Part shown: positions 53,842 to 64,000 of the stretch, piece by piece
Layout: every line of letters begins with the position of its first letter
Numbering within the stretch: the stretch's first letter is position 1
NCBI GenBank assembly: GCA_013365325.1
Contig: JABVXV010000044.1
Coordinates: 1 to 64,000, forward strand
Reading direction: 5' to 3'
Source: Dipetalonema caudispina
Lineage: Eukaryota; Nematoda; Chromadorea; Rhabditida; Onchocercidae
Length of the DNA: 64,000 nucleotides
Program-made: the position numbers and the translations under genes
The notes under the pieces: generated by a model
Seen by the model: only the letters and a program-made list of their open reading frames with translations
The model's database searches: none
What the model was told of the DNA's origin: nothing

Positions 53842-56833
53842 ATGACGTCGAAACGAGAAGTGTGTTATTATTTTCATCACGATGTACCAAATTTTCATTA
53901 TGGATCGAGACATCCTATGAAGCCACAGCGCTTAGCTGCTCTACACAGTCTAGTTGTCAATTATGGTTTACACAAAGAAATGCTTGTGCTCACACCGCCT
54001 CGTGCATCTGCAATCGAAATTGAACGATTCCATTCGAAGTGAGTTGCTTACACATTCCGGAATTATTTCCTATGTGTGGTAATTTGAGTGTTTTGTGCTG
54101 AAGATTTATTGTCTCTCCTTTCAAGCCTCACTCCATTTAAATTATTTAGGACATAGAGATTATTTTTTGTCACTGAACTGCCTTATTACATCCTATACTC
54201 ATATATTTAGAGTGCACTTTCATTTTCATACGTGCCTTGACGCAAAACCAAATTTTGCAGAGCAGCTCAAAGTCATCCAAAATTGATACTTTTCCCCTCA
54301 CTTCATTCTCGTTCGTATGCTGACATTCCTTTTGACAAATCAACCTGAACTGATTTCTATCATTGGCAACACTACAAGCATTCTGTATGAACATTTGTAA
54401 TTATGAAAATAGCAACAACAATGCTTTCACTAATTCTGATACAGATATACATCGTGGTCTTGTTGTTATTCAGAATTGTTAAGAAATATCAGTCTATTCT
54501 GTCCATGTCTTCTTATTTGATGTTAGACTTGTGTAAATTAAATTTGAAGATAGGGGAATTTTACTTGATTGTAGTGAGTTGCAAAAGAATTAGCTTGCAA
54601 TTTTGAAATTCTATATTTGCAGAGATTATGTGGATTTTCTTCAACGAGTATCACCGCGCACAGCTGACCAATATGAAAATCTTTTCTCACAATATAATAT
54701 CGGTGAAGACTGTCCAATTTTCGATGGGATTTTCGAATTTTGTTCCATTTATACAGGCGCTACGCTTAGTGGTATGGTTCAAATATCATGTACATAATCA
54801 TGAGAACCTTCTTAATTTTTTCCTTTCAATTGATTCAGAAACCAAATTATTCATAAAAGTTCGGAATATTTCATTTGTCTGCATCAAATAGTAACATTTT
54901 TCAGGTGTTGCTCGCCTGAATCATGGTCTAAGTGATATTGCTATTAACTGGAGTGGTGGTCTTCACCACGCTAAAAAACGTGAAGCTTCAGGATTTTGCT
55001 ATGTGAATGATATTGTTATTGGAATCTTGGAATTGCTCAAATATCATCCTCGAGTACTTTATATTGACATAGATATACATCACGGCGATGGAGTTCAGGT
55101 AGTCTTTGTTAGCCAGTGAAAATTTTTTCAGACGAAATTTATTCATCGTTATCAGTAATACAGTAATACTATACTTGATTTGTTAATTTTTGTATTTTCT
55201 AGTTATTTTTCTCAGGTTGAATAGTTCCAGGAAGCATTCTATCTAACTGATCGAGTGATGACCGTTTCGTTTCATAAGTATGGCAATTATTTTTTCCCAG
55301 GAACTGGGGACATGTATGATGTTGGACAAGATAGTGGTCGTTATTACGCTGTGAACGTTCCCATGAAAGAGGGGATGGATGATGAAAGTATATTCATTCA
55401 TTTATCATAGCGCAGATATAATTGTAAATTTACGAGAAATATTCTTAGAGTCTTTCATTACAGCTGTTTCTGTGAACTATTATTATAAAAATAGTGTGTA
55501 TAAACTTCACATCCACTTTCAAATTGAGAAATTCGATGAATTGAATTCTCACTTCTGAAATAAAATTCATTTCAGACTACCATTCATTATTCAAACCAGT
55601 CGTACGGGCTGTTATTGATTGTTTCAATCCATCAGTTATTGTACTGCAGTGTGGAGCTGATTCATTAGGATGTGATCGCCTAGGATGTTTTAACTTGAGC
55701 TTTTCGGGTCATGGGTTGGTTATCTCTACTTATTCAATATATGCACGAAAGCATAAGAACTAATTTATGCTTTACATTATTGTAAATAACTATTTGTTAT
55801 AAAAGCCATAATGATCGTTTGCTATACATCGACTAGCGGTTAATTTTGTGTAATATTCTCAGTTTTTGGTTTTTATCAGAACGATTTACAAAAGGCATTG
55901 TTTTAGTTTTCCAAATATCATTTTAGGGAATGCGTAGACTTTGTTCGCAGTTTGGGAATCCCAATGCTTGCAGTTGGTGGTGGAGGATATACTTTACGTA
56001 ATGTTGCACGGTGTTGGACATATGAAACTGCAATTCTGGTTGGCAAAAAAGATGAAATACCAGATGAAATCCCGAATAATACTGGTGATATTTTAATTCG
56101 CGCTTGAGATCCCAGCAATTGGTATTTGGACACTTTGAGGGGATTTACAGTGATTAAATTTTCTGTTTCAGAATATCTACAGTTCTTTGCACCAGAATTT
56201 ACACTAAGACCGACACTGGCAAAAAGACAGGAAAATCAAAATACCAAAGAAGTATGTCTTGTTAAATACTTCCCTTTTTTAAGAACATGATCAAAGAAGT
56301 ATTATTGTGATAGTTCTTTGATCACATTCAAAAAAAAAAGTTAAATACTTGAACACATTCCAAGTGTTCATTTGTATTATTTCGATCGTTTCCTAAACTT
56401 GTCATTTTTTATAAAAACACCACTTGAATTTATTTAGAGGTTTAAACACTTCTATGTTCATTTTATTTGTATGAAAGGTTCGCACAGTATTTCCTTCATA
56501 ATTTTTAGTATATCACTGCTCTGAAGCAAGAAGTGTTAGATCATTTGAGGCAAATTCGTCATGCTCCTTCGGTGCAGATGCAAGAAGTACCACCCGATCT
56601 TCTAGATCCTGATGAGGTACTTTCCCACTTTGCATTTCAAAAAGTTCACTGCTTACAAAAATGCAAGTTTGAAGGACTATTGATATTAAGGTATAAATGT
56701 CAACTTGAGTCTTAGCTTATTTTTCCAGGTATTCTCTATACAAGAATCTTCTCCAGACGTTCTTCCAACTGATAATGATCCAGATGGTGGTACATTCTTC
56801 GGTAGCGGTTCCGAAATTGATCGCTCATCATGA
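53842..56833 (+). CDS. HDAC3: Histone deacetylase 3 (class I HDAC)
   Basis: Nine exons: 53842-54038, 54623-54771, 54905-55098, 55231-55387, 55576-55714, 55927-56084, 56172-56251, 56509-56616, 56729-56833. They give 428 aa, the same length as human HDAC3. It removes acetyl groups from histone lysines, in other animals within the NCoR/SMRT co-repressor complex. The active site is intact: GGLHHAKK with the paired histidines, DIDIHHGDG and [13 protein letters not shown] carrying the zinc ligands, and GGGGYT with the catalytic tyrosine. Residues [20 protein letters not shown] and CWTYET separate it from HDAC1/2 and favour HDAC3. The N-terminal [11 protein letters not shown] differs from the usual FHYG-x-GHPMKP by an arginine where glycine contacts inositol phosphate. 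The C-terminal tail ([19 protein letters not shown]) has diverged from the vertebrate tail but ends on acidic/Ser residues. All splice phases close. Confidence 0.98.
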
Positions 56834-57026
56834 TTTTCTAGTTATCCTAGAACCCTTTTAGAGCCCATCCTATTTACTGCATCCGATGACTAACTCCAAG
56901 TGCGAAAAAAAGGAGATGTACATTTCCCACTAGAAAGTTTCAGCTTGCTTTCTTTACGTTGTTGTTTAGTCTTATGTATTGTTTATATCCACCTGTATTA
57001 TTTCATGTTTCACCATTTAATTTCAA

Positions 57027-57032
57027 AATAAA
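57027..57032 (+). terminator. Poly(A) signal for HDAC3
   Basis: A canonical AATAAA 194 nt after the HDAC3 stop codon, followed by GT/T-rich sequence. Confidence 0.6.
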
Positions 57033-58378
57033 TCTTGTCCGTCATAGTGCATGCTGTAGCTCCATTCAGCAAACTTGAGCAAAATTTCGTATTTGTTAAA
57101 AACATATTTTGTTTCAAATGAAGTCGTCCATGATTCATAGAGAATGAAGAGCATCGTATAAGTGGTAATATAATATCCTCCCTACATGGTTAAATAAATA
57201 ACAAGTACAATTGCGACGAATTCCTGACAGCTACTGTTTTAGATAAAGTCAGTTTGAGTAGATAAAAAACGCGAGTGGAATTCCCATTATTTAAAAGACC
57301 ATCCAGGTAGCTCTAGATTTCCAAAGGATAAAAAGTGTTCATACTAAGAGGTTTAAATGAACAGAATTATTGGAAAAGATGAGCCAAACATGTTTCCCAG
57401 ATTAAAAGAAATATATATCCAAGAAAAACTAGTGTTTTTGGGATAATGAACTATTTAGTATTTTACCAGCACACAAACGGTTCAACTGTTTATTTCCTTC
57501 AATTGCTCGGTAACAGTGAAAACAAAACAAAATATACCGAAAATTGTAATCTACAGTGTGCTGCAGGCCTCAGCATGCCGCAGTGGTGTACGATTACTAC
57601 ACCTCTGTCAAATGTGAATTTGGAAAGAAACTGTAATACCACACTTGGAGAAAATATTAAAATAAAGAATATTTATGTACACAATAATTAATAATTATAC
57701 ATTAGAACGGCTCTACAGAAATAGAAGCAAAGCGTAAGTGATGAAGTCATGAAGATTTTAATGTACCTGTTGCAGAAAGACGAGTTTTAGCAAAACACTG
57801 CCCCCGAGGAACTGTATAAACTTCAATATGTCTCAACAACTTACCAGAATATTGTTAAACGATGGACAGTTGCTGCAAACACTTTTCATCGAAATATAAC
57901 AGTTTTCAGCGCATCTTCGGGATGAATCTGCAAATCTATTATACAATATGGCAATAAAATATTTATAAGAGAAAACTTCCATAAACTTTACATACAACAA
58001 CTTTGAATATTCTTGAATGAAACAGAGATAATCACTGGAAAATATTTAGCATGCTTTTTGACTTTTATGTTAGTTATGCTATAGAGTGTTTCAATATTAT
58101 CGTTATCGATATAAAAGAGATGCTTAGTACCCCAGGATGTACCCCTACAGTAAATCGTGTTACAGTACATTTTGAGATGCTAAGTATCTCTACATAATCA
58201 TTCTTCTTGGAAAATACGACACATTTCTGATAACCTTAATCTTTATTTTTTTGCGTTTATTTCCTCAACGGACAATTAAATTTATAGTGACGTATGAGGT
58301 TTTATGGTACATTTGGTCAAATTAACGTGTAGTGCTTACATTATGTAAACGATTTAACATCCATTAAACAAGAGAGAT
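57033..58378. other. Convergent spacer between HDAC3 and NADK2
   Basis: About 1.3 kb holding the 3' ends of HDAC3 (+) and NADK2 (-). An 81-codon plus-strand frame at 57446-57691 is intact and has mixed, Cys-containing composition, but no splice context or family was seen. Otherwise nothing recognised. Confidence 0.5.
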
Positions 58379-61300
58379 TCATATTTCAAAAGTCGATTCT
58401 AGATATATCTTAACAAACTGATGTGAAAAAAAAAAAAGAAAAAACAGAAAAAGAGAACCTCAAAGACTGCTTCAGCACCATCGTTAAATTTGTAGGCAAC
58501 TCGGCCGTCAATAACCAAATGAGCATCATAACAACGCGAATGCAGTCGCAAACGCTTCACCAATCCACAAGGTGGGAATTCTGGGTACGTTGCATTATAT
58601 ATTGGATTACGAACGCAGTAAGCCATACCTACAAAAGACGCTGGGATAAATATAATGTAAAATGAAGTTAGAGCAAATTATTACCTAAAATATAAAACTA
58701 GGGAAAAAAATCAACACTGGAGAAAAAAATCACTTTCACAATCCGGAGTGAACAGCAGACGACTATTATAAATCTCACGAATTTTCCGAACTAATGATTT
58801 ATTCTTTCCCAGTGTCGTACTTCCGATCTCCTTGGAAGCAATATCCAGAATATTAGATACACAGTGATCAGTTATTTTATTTATATTGAAATACCAAGAA
58901 GTCGAACCAGATCCTGAACTATTTGGTTTTTTTTTAAATATATATGAATATTGACAAGAAGCAGTTAGCGTCTTAAACACAACACAAGATGTACTGCACT
59001 GAATGATACTTCGATAAAGCATATACAGAAGCAAAAGAAAGTGGAAAACTACATGCATTATTTTGCTTCACATATTTTTGTATTTGGCTGCTCTCTACTC
59101 CGCCTACCTCGAATTTAAAAAAAAACACGTTGTGTTTGAAGTTCTGCAAGGAATTTCGTTTAGAAATTTTGAAAAATCAAGAGTATTCCAGGAATATATT
59201 TACTTGCATTCTGGTTTATAGGAAAAGACTTCGGAGACATCAAACCTGTACATACTATGACACCGCTGCTTTTTTGTTTCACCATTTCACCATCATCACA
59301 TTGAATTTCGTAATAGGAGACACGTGATGATAAGCTCTCTCCGATAAAAACGTCATTTAAAGCCGGATCCGATAATACATTCACATGTCTTTCGGCAGTG
59401 TATCCTGATTTTTTCCTTGATTTCAACATTTTCCTGAGATGAGGGTTAATAAGCTTAATAAAAGTATTAATAATGTAATATTATTAAAAAGCTAAAAAAG
59501 CTAAGTTTGAATTCATCAAGTTATTGAGATTGTAATGTGTGGCTCTGAAGATAAAAATCTCGACGAAAAAATAGCAAAAATAAAACCAAATTCGTGATAG
59601 ATAAATCATACTGTTTTTCTGAGTTATGAAAAGGGAGCTGCTCTTCATGCAAATAAAATGGTTCAATATCTCCAACATCACCTTCTAGACGTATGCGTAT
59701 ACGTTGTCGATATAGCCACCTGAAATTCACACTTCCATGAAGTAAAACTGATACTCAAAACTTAATAATTACAGAAAAATTACAACCTGGCTTAAATTAA
59801 ATTTTGACTTATATTAATTATTTTTTAATTACAATTCCCTTACTCAGTGCGAATACTGAGAGGACGAAAGAACATGTTCTTTTCTTTCACTGCTCTAAGA
59901 TGAACAGAAGATGATGAAATATGAGAAGAAAGAGAGGAGAACTGAATCTCTCAAATCATTCTTCATCAAACGATAACGAAAATCTCAAAACTTGTGAGAT
60001 GTGTGAATGGAATAGGTGGATTTTCGAAATGTCAATAAAAAGCTGACCGTCAACAACAAAAACCAATAACCGATGTCCTATATTAATTTTTTCGATTAAA
60101 CCGAATTTAAAGGAGTTAGTTTCAAAAACAATACTTCTTTAGCGTACCTAAAATTACCCGCAAGCAATCGTTTTAAGGCATCTCTGAAATATTCGTGCGA
60201 TAGTTTCTTCAGCAAACAGAGATGACCTTCTGAGCTAAAATTGGAATCATTCCTTTGGACATAAAGATTTAAAAGAAATAAAAGTGAAAAATTAATAAGT
60301 ACCAAATAAATACAACATATATTTTAATTTTATATGCAAAATACGAGACCATTTTATGTGCACTATTTTTATTTTACCCTAGACTTCTCAACGATTCATA
60401 AGAATCAATCTGGATTCTAAATCGCCATTCCATGAAGAATGATATAGTTTAAAGTGTAGAACTTTATTTCAAATTTCACTTGTATAAGCTTCGAAACTGC
60501 GAAATGTAGAACGAAAAAATAAGAAAATTTAACCCCTTAGGGTCGGTATTTATTCCTATCACAGGTTTTTCCGTTGATGAAATTCTTGAAGCTGCGTGCA
60601 GAAACGTGCCATCACCACCGGCAGAAAATACAGCATCAGCCCATGAAACTGCAGCATTATTGTAATCGGATTTCTGTACAGTTCGAGTTTCGATACCACA
60701 AGCTCTGAGATCAAATATTGAATGAGTGATGAGCAAAGAATCAGATAAAATATCTATATTTCTGCGAAATTCCGCCAACAAAAAATCAAGTGGAGAAAAA
60801 CTTTGTAACTTAGTTTATAAGCGCATAATCACGATACTATACGGGCTATCTGAATACTAAACTCAAGCTGAAAAACAATCCACATACCTTAGTTCATCTA
60901 TCATTACATTTAAAAATCGGTAGTGCTCATCATACCGCCTTCGAAGCCTTTCGTAGCTAGATCCTCGTCGTGCCAGCTTAAAAAAAATGTAATTTTAAGA
61001 AACAGCTCATTTCAGTCGATAAGCAAAAAACAGTCGCATAATTTGTTAAATGCAGGGAACAAAAAGAAAAATATGAATGTACAAATGAATTTTACCTCCT
61101 TTTTTAGTTGAATTTCGTCAAGAAATGGATGAATTTGCCTTTCATATTCCAGTCGTGTTAATTTAGACAAAATCAGAACCTTTTTAGGTTTGAAAACACA
61201 CTTCTGAAATATTATAAATTAGTTTTATAAATTGTAAAATAGCATTAAATGCAAAAGGATGCTAGAGTAAGCAGTTAAAACTAGTTCATGCAATACAGAC

Positions 61301-61623
61301 AACCAAAAAATACCACCAGTAGAATTAATAAATGAACACATGGAAGAGGAAAATTTCAGTTCTACAATTGAAGCTTATCAATTGAAAACTTCAAAAGATT
61401 TATATAAAAACTGTCCACTTATCAATGCTTCGTCAACTCTATTAATACTTTTAGTGAATAAAAAATAAGAAACCTCTTCGGCTTTGTTTGTCTGAATTCT
61501 CGTTCCTGTAATATTATATGACGATTGATACGTTGCAATAGTACTATCCATACTGGTGGCAAAAAGCGATGTTGCAACGGCACGTGTCAGCAATGAACTA
61601 CCGGTTATCGAAAATTTCTGCAT
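58379..61623 (-). CDS. NADK2: Mitochondrial-type NAD kinase 2 (NADK2)
   Basis: Ten exons: 61623-61474, 61203-61096, 60976-60888, 60704-60534, 60234-60148, 59719-59612, 59433-59246, 58913-58734, 58628-58459, 58417-58379; 429 aa, close to human NADK2 (442 aa). The enzyme phosphorylates NAD+ to NADP+ with ATP in mitochondria. Visible are the nucleotide-binding GGDGT motif (FSAGGDGTFLHAAS), VIGINTDPKGSEGHLCL, WLYRQRIRIRLEG, LNDVFIGESLSSRVSYYEI, KSSGVIVCTGSGSTSW and VDGRVAYKFNDGA-type closing residues (VIDGRVAYKFNDGA). The first 50 residues are Ser/Thr/Ala-rich with Lys/Arg and few acidic residues, as in a mitochondrial presequence. The last intron is only 41 nt and supplies a 12-codon final exon; without that splice the frame would read through a poly-F stretch. 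Exon 3 follows an AAG acceptor. Catalytic motifs are intact. Confidence 0.96.
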
Positions 61624-62727
61624 AATGTTTTCAAAATAATTTTAAAAGCAGAAATTGTAATAGCGGTGTGTGATAGCATGAGTGCAGTGAAAGTGCATGT
61701 TGTACTGACTTGCTGCTGCAACTAATTCTCCTTTATTAACGATTATGAAAGATAACTACTATATGATATCAAACGATTGAATATTCATTCGAGAGAGGAA
61801 GAGCAGTAGGAAATCTCTCTCAAGAAAAAAGTATAGACAAATATACAAAAGCGTTCCATTCTAATGTGATCAAGAAATGTGATAATTTCAATTACGGATC
61901 AGTGAACTAACGTTTCATCCCTAATCAAATGTAGACAAAGGGATTGTAGAGATCAATCAGTTGCAATAAGTTGTAACATGGAAGTAAAAGTATGTTATCT
62001 GGAGATAGAAGGAAATGAAAGGAGTAAATAGAAACAATTAGTTATGATAAATTCAAGGTTTAAAGGTCATTTATTCTCTAATCTTGTCATGGAAAGATGG
62101 AAGTAAAGACGAAAAAAGAAGTGAGTGCAAATAAATGTTAAAAACAAAGGAAGAGTTAAATGGAGAAATCTATGAAGGGATCGATATATATTATTATTGT
62201 AATTGTGATATAGTGCCAATATGTGCTGCTAATACTACTTAAGATGAATTTACTGGGTTGAAACTGATCACTTCCGGACACCGCATAGTATATTTTATAG
62301 GATAAGGAAAACCGGAAATACTACACTTGTAATACTAGCTAACACTTGCGTAAATAAATCATAAATTAGTGATTGCTGTACATATTCAACGATCTCTTCT
62401 CTTCCTCTCTTTTCTTTTCACCCTTTCATTCCCTCTCTCTTTCTCTCTCCCTCTCTCTCTTTCCCTTCTTTTATCCATAATAACATCATCGGTCGGTTTA
62501 TAGGAAGCGAAGTGTGACCTGTTATGTTCTGTATATTTTTCCCTCCTAATAAACTTATTCCTCTCTCTCTCTCCCCCTCTCTCTCTCTCATTGTAATACC
62601 AAAACAGCACTGCATGCAATCAATCATTATAACCCTAAATTATCATAAATTTCATAAAAAAGAAATTTCAATTATTTTTGTAAAATATATAAGGTATAAA
62701 TCCTTGTAATATTGTAACATTTATTAG
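61624..62727. promoter_or_regulatory. Divergent promoter region NADK2 / UBE2G1
   Basis: About 1.1 kb between two genes transcribed away from each other, so it probably carries both promoters. The UBE2G1-proximal part is strongly pyrimidine-rich. No ORF of interest apart from low-complexity frames created by the CT tracts. Confidence 0.6.
62394..62590. repeat. CT-rich tracts upstream of UBE2G1
   Basis: Two blocks of CTCTCT repeats (about 62394-62470 and 62562-62590) separated by ordinary sequence. They are complementary in composition to a GA-rich tract at 62836-62872 in the first intron. Confidence 0.9.
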
Positions 62728-62750
62728 GAAGGAGAACGGTTACATTACGG
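62728..62750 (+). promoter_or_regulatory. Likely trans-splice acceptor before UBE2G1
   Basis: The acceptor AACATTTATTAG ends at 62727, 23 nt before the ATG at 62751. This is consistent with spliced-leader addition. Confidence 0.4.
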
Positions 62751-63882
62751 ATGAGTACCAATTCGACATCACAATCAGCACTTTTACTGAAAAGACAACT
62801 TCGAGGTTTCGATTAATATGATGATTATTTTGAAGAGAGAGAAACAGAGAGAGATAGAGAAAAAGAGAGAATTTCGAGATCTTTATTTGGGTTTAAATTT
62901 CAGAAATTAAAAATTCCATAGTTGTTAAATTATTTCAACCATATATATAATTTCAATTTTAACGCATATATTTTTTAATCGTAACAATAAATCTTCAAAT
63001 TGTAAAGCAATTTCTCTGATCTCTTGATTTGATCCATGTGTTTATTCGTTTTTGCGTATTAGCTTTAACAGTCAACTGCGAAATAAACTTCAATAATAGC
63101 GGTAATCATCAACATGATAATTCATTAAATGTTCTAATTTGTACCATCATTAGTAAGAATTAGAAATAAGTTTAAAAAACTTACTGAATGAAATTTAAAA
63201 AATTTTTTTTTTTTTTTTTTGCAGATTTGAAACGATCACCAGTTGAAGGATTCTCAGCTGGCCTTCGTGGTGATGTTGAAGATATTTACAAATGGGAAGT
63301 GGTTGTACTCGGACCACCAGATACTCCATAGTTATTAACTTATCTTTAATTTCTTATGAAAAAGAAAAAAAACTCTCGTACCCAACTTCCCTTTAGTAGT
63401 ACTGTCTAATTTCATTCTTCTTTTTTTTTTTCCCCCCCCCTCCAAAAAAATCTGATAAAATAAGTATTTCATATCTTGACTTGCGAATATATTCAGTGAA
63501 GGTGGAGTATTTCGTGCTACACTTGATTTCCCCGTTGATTATCCGCAACGACCGCCAAAAATGCGATTTATATCAAAAATTTGGCATCCAAATAGTATGC
63601 TTCTTTCTATCTGTTACATTGTTCAAAAATTGCGCTAACCAAATAACCATTTTTAAAATCTAATCGTTGCATAAATTATTTAGCTTATTTTAAAAAGTTT
63701 TAGTAGACATCGATGGAAATGTTTGTATATCAATTCTTCATGAGCCAGGCGATGATCGTTATGGTTATGAGAGACCAGAAGAACGTTGGTTACCGGTTCA
63801 TACAGTTGAAACCATTTTGCTATCAGTCATATCTATGCTTGCTGATCCTAATTACGAATCACCTGCTAATGTTGATGCTGCC
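62751..63882 (+). CDS. ubc-7: Ubiquitin-conjugating enzyme E2 G1 (ubc-7 type), 3'-partial
   Basis: Four exons: 62751-62805, 63225-63330, 63497-63594 and 63704-63882, giving 146 residues. The coding sequence continues past a phase-0 donor (GCC|GTATGT), so the last exon, about 20 residues, is beyond the window. The product is the UBE2G1 E2: it accepts ubiquitin from E1 and passes it to substrates with RING E3s. Visible are [48 protein letters not shown], the catalytic cysteine in [14 protein letters not shown], and the acidic loop insertion ([15 protein letters not shown]) that marks the G/Ubc7 group and R1/Cdc34. It ends in [22 protein letters not shown]. The exon 2 donor (CCATA|GTTATT) is weak but is fixed by the PY-EGG join. 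Confidence 0.97.
62836..62872. repeat. GA-rich tract in UBE2G1 intron 1
   Basis: Runs of AGAGAG with a few A interruptions, 30 bp after the exon 1 donor. Confidence 0.9.
63421..63449. repeat. Adjacent homopolymers T-C-A in UBE2G1 intron 2
   Basis: A T run, then nine C, then a short CT break and seven A, in the intron before exon 3. Poly-C is rare in this AT-rich window. Confidence 0.85.
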
Positions 63883-64000
63883 GTATGTTCATGTTTTATA
63901 ACATGAAACTAATAAGATATCTTGTGGATTTAAATTTCCATTTTATTTTGAGCATTTTTCGATTTTCAACTTCTTCGCGAGGATATTTCCTTTTCAAAAC

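Noticed and set aside
57446..57691. 81-codon plus-strand frame between HDAC3 and NADK2
   Set aside because: Intact and mixed in composition, but no splice sites, promoter signal or known family; such lengths occur by chance at this AT content.
62386..62627. Minus-strand frames made of Arg, Glu and Gly repeats upstream of UBE2G1
   Set aside because: They are pure translations of the CT microsatellites.

Overview
This is a eukaryotic window, AT-rich and intron-dense. It reads as a nematode, most likely a filarial or other spirurid worm. The evidence is short exons split by compact introns with T-rich (T)nCAG acceptors, a nematode-type Patched-related (PTR) membrane protein, and start codons lying just after acceptor-like sites, as expected for spliced-leader trans-splicing. 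No bacterial operon, phage, CRISPR array, rRNA or tRNA was recognised. I read the exons by hand from splice sites and phase; single boundaries may be off, but phases close across the eight main models.

Layout. 1-1252 (+): TTA microsatellite, then the 3' part of an acireductone-dioxygenase-like (ADI1-like) gene that lacks all metal ligands. 5226-10577 (+): ABCG half-transporter with a degenerate nucleotide-binding domain. 12747-18612 (-): COG4, a Golgi tethering subunit, about 826 aa in 20 exons. 18737-20810: a cluster of short unidentified exons on both strands. 21310-28771 (-): PTR-family sterol-sensing-domain protein, about 897 aa in 15 exons. 28853-44387: 15.5 kb with no gene I can support, but with a structured and compositionally distinct block at about 41.07-42.75 kb. 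44398-52985 (+): ARID2/BAF200 (C. elegans swsn-7 type), about 1112 aa in 24 exons. 53842-56833 (+): HDAC3, 428 aa in 9 exons. 58379-61623 (-): mitochondrial-type NAD kinase NADK2, 429 aa in 10 exons. 62751 to the window end (+): UBE2G1/ubc-7 ubiquitin-conjugating enzyme, last exon outside.

The genes do not form one pathway. Two neighbours share a theme: ARID2 (PBAF chromatin remodeller) and HDAC3 (co-repressor deacetylase) lie head-to-tail 0.86 kb apart. NADK2 and UBE2G1 are divergent and share a pyrimidine-rich 1.1-kb spacer. ABCG and COG4 are convergent.

The points most worth a second look are two adjacent family members that have lost their catalytic residues (ADI1-like and ABCG), an unidentified exon cluster between COG4 and the PTR gene, GC-AG introns inside conserved genes, frequent AAG 3' splice sites, a 19-bp E-box sequence present at 2.6 and 41.2 kb, and two overlapping, mutually exclusive hairpins near 41.47 kb.
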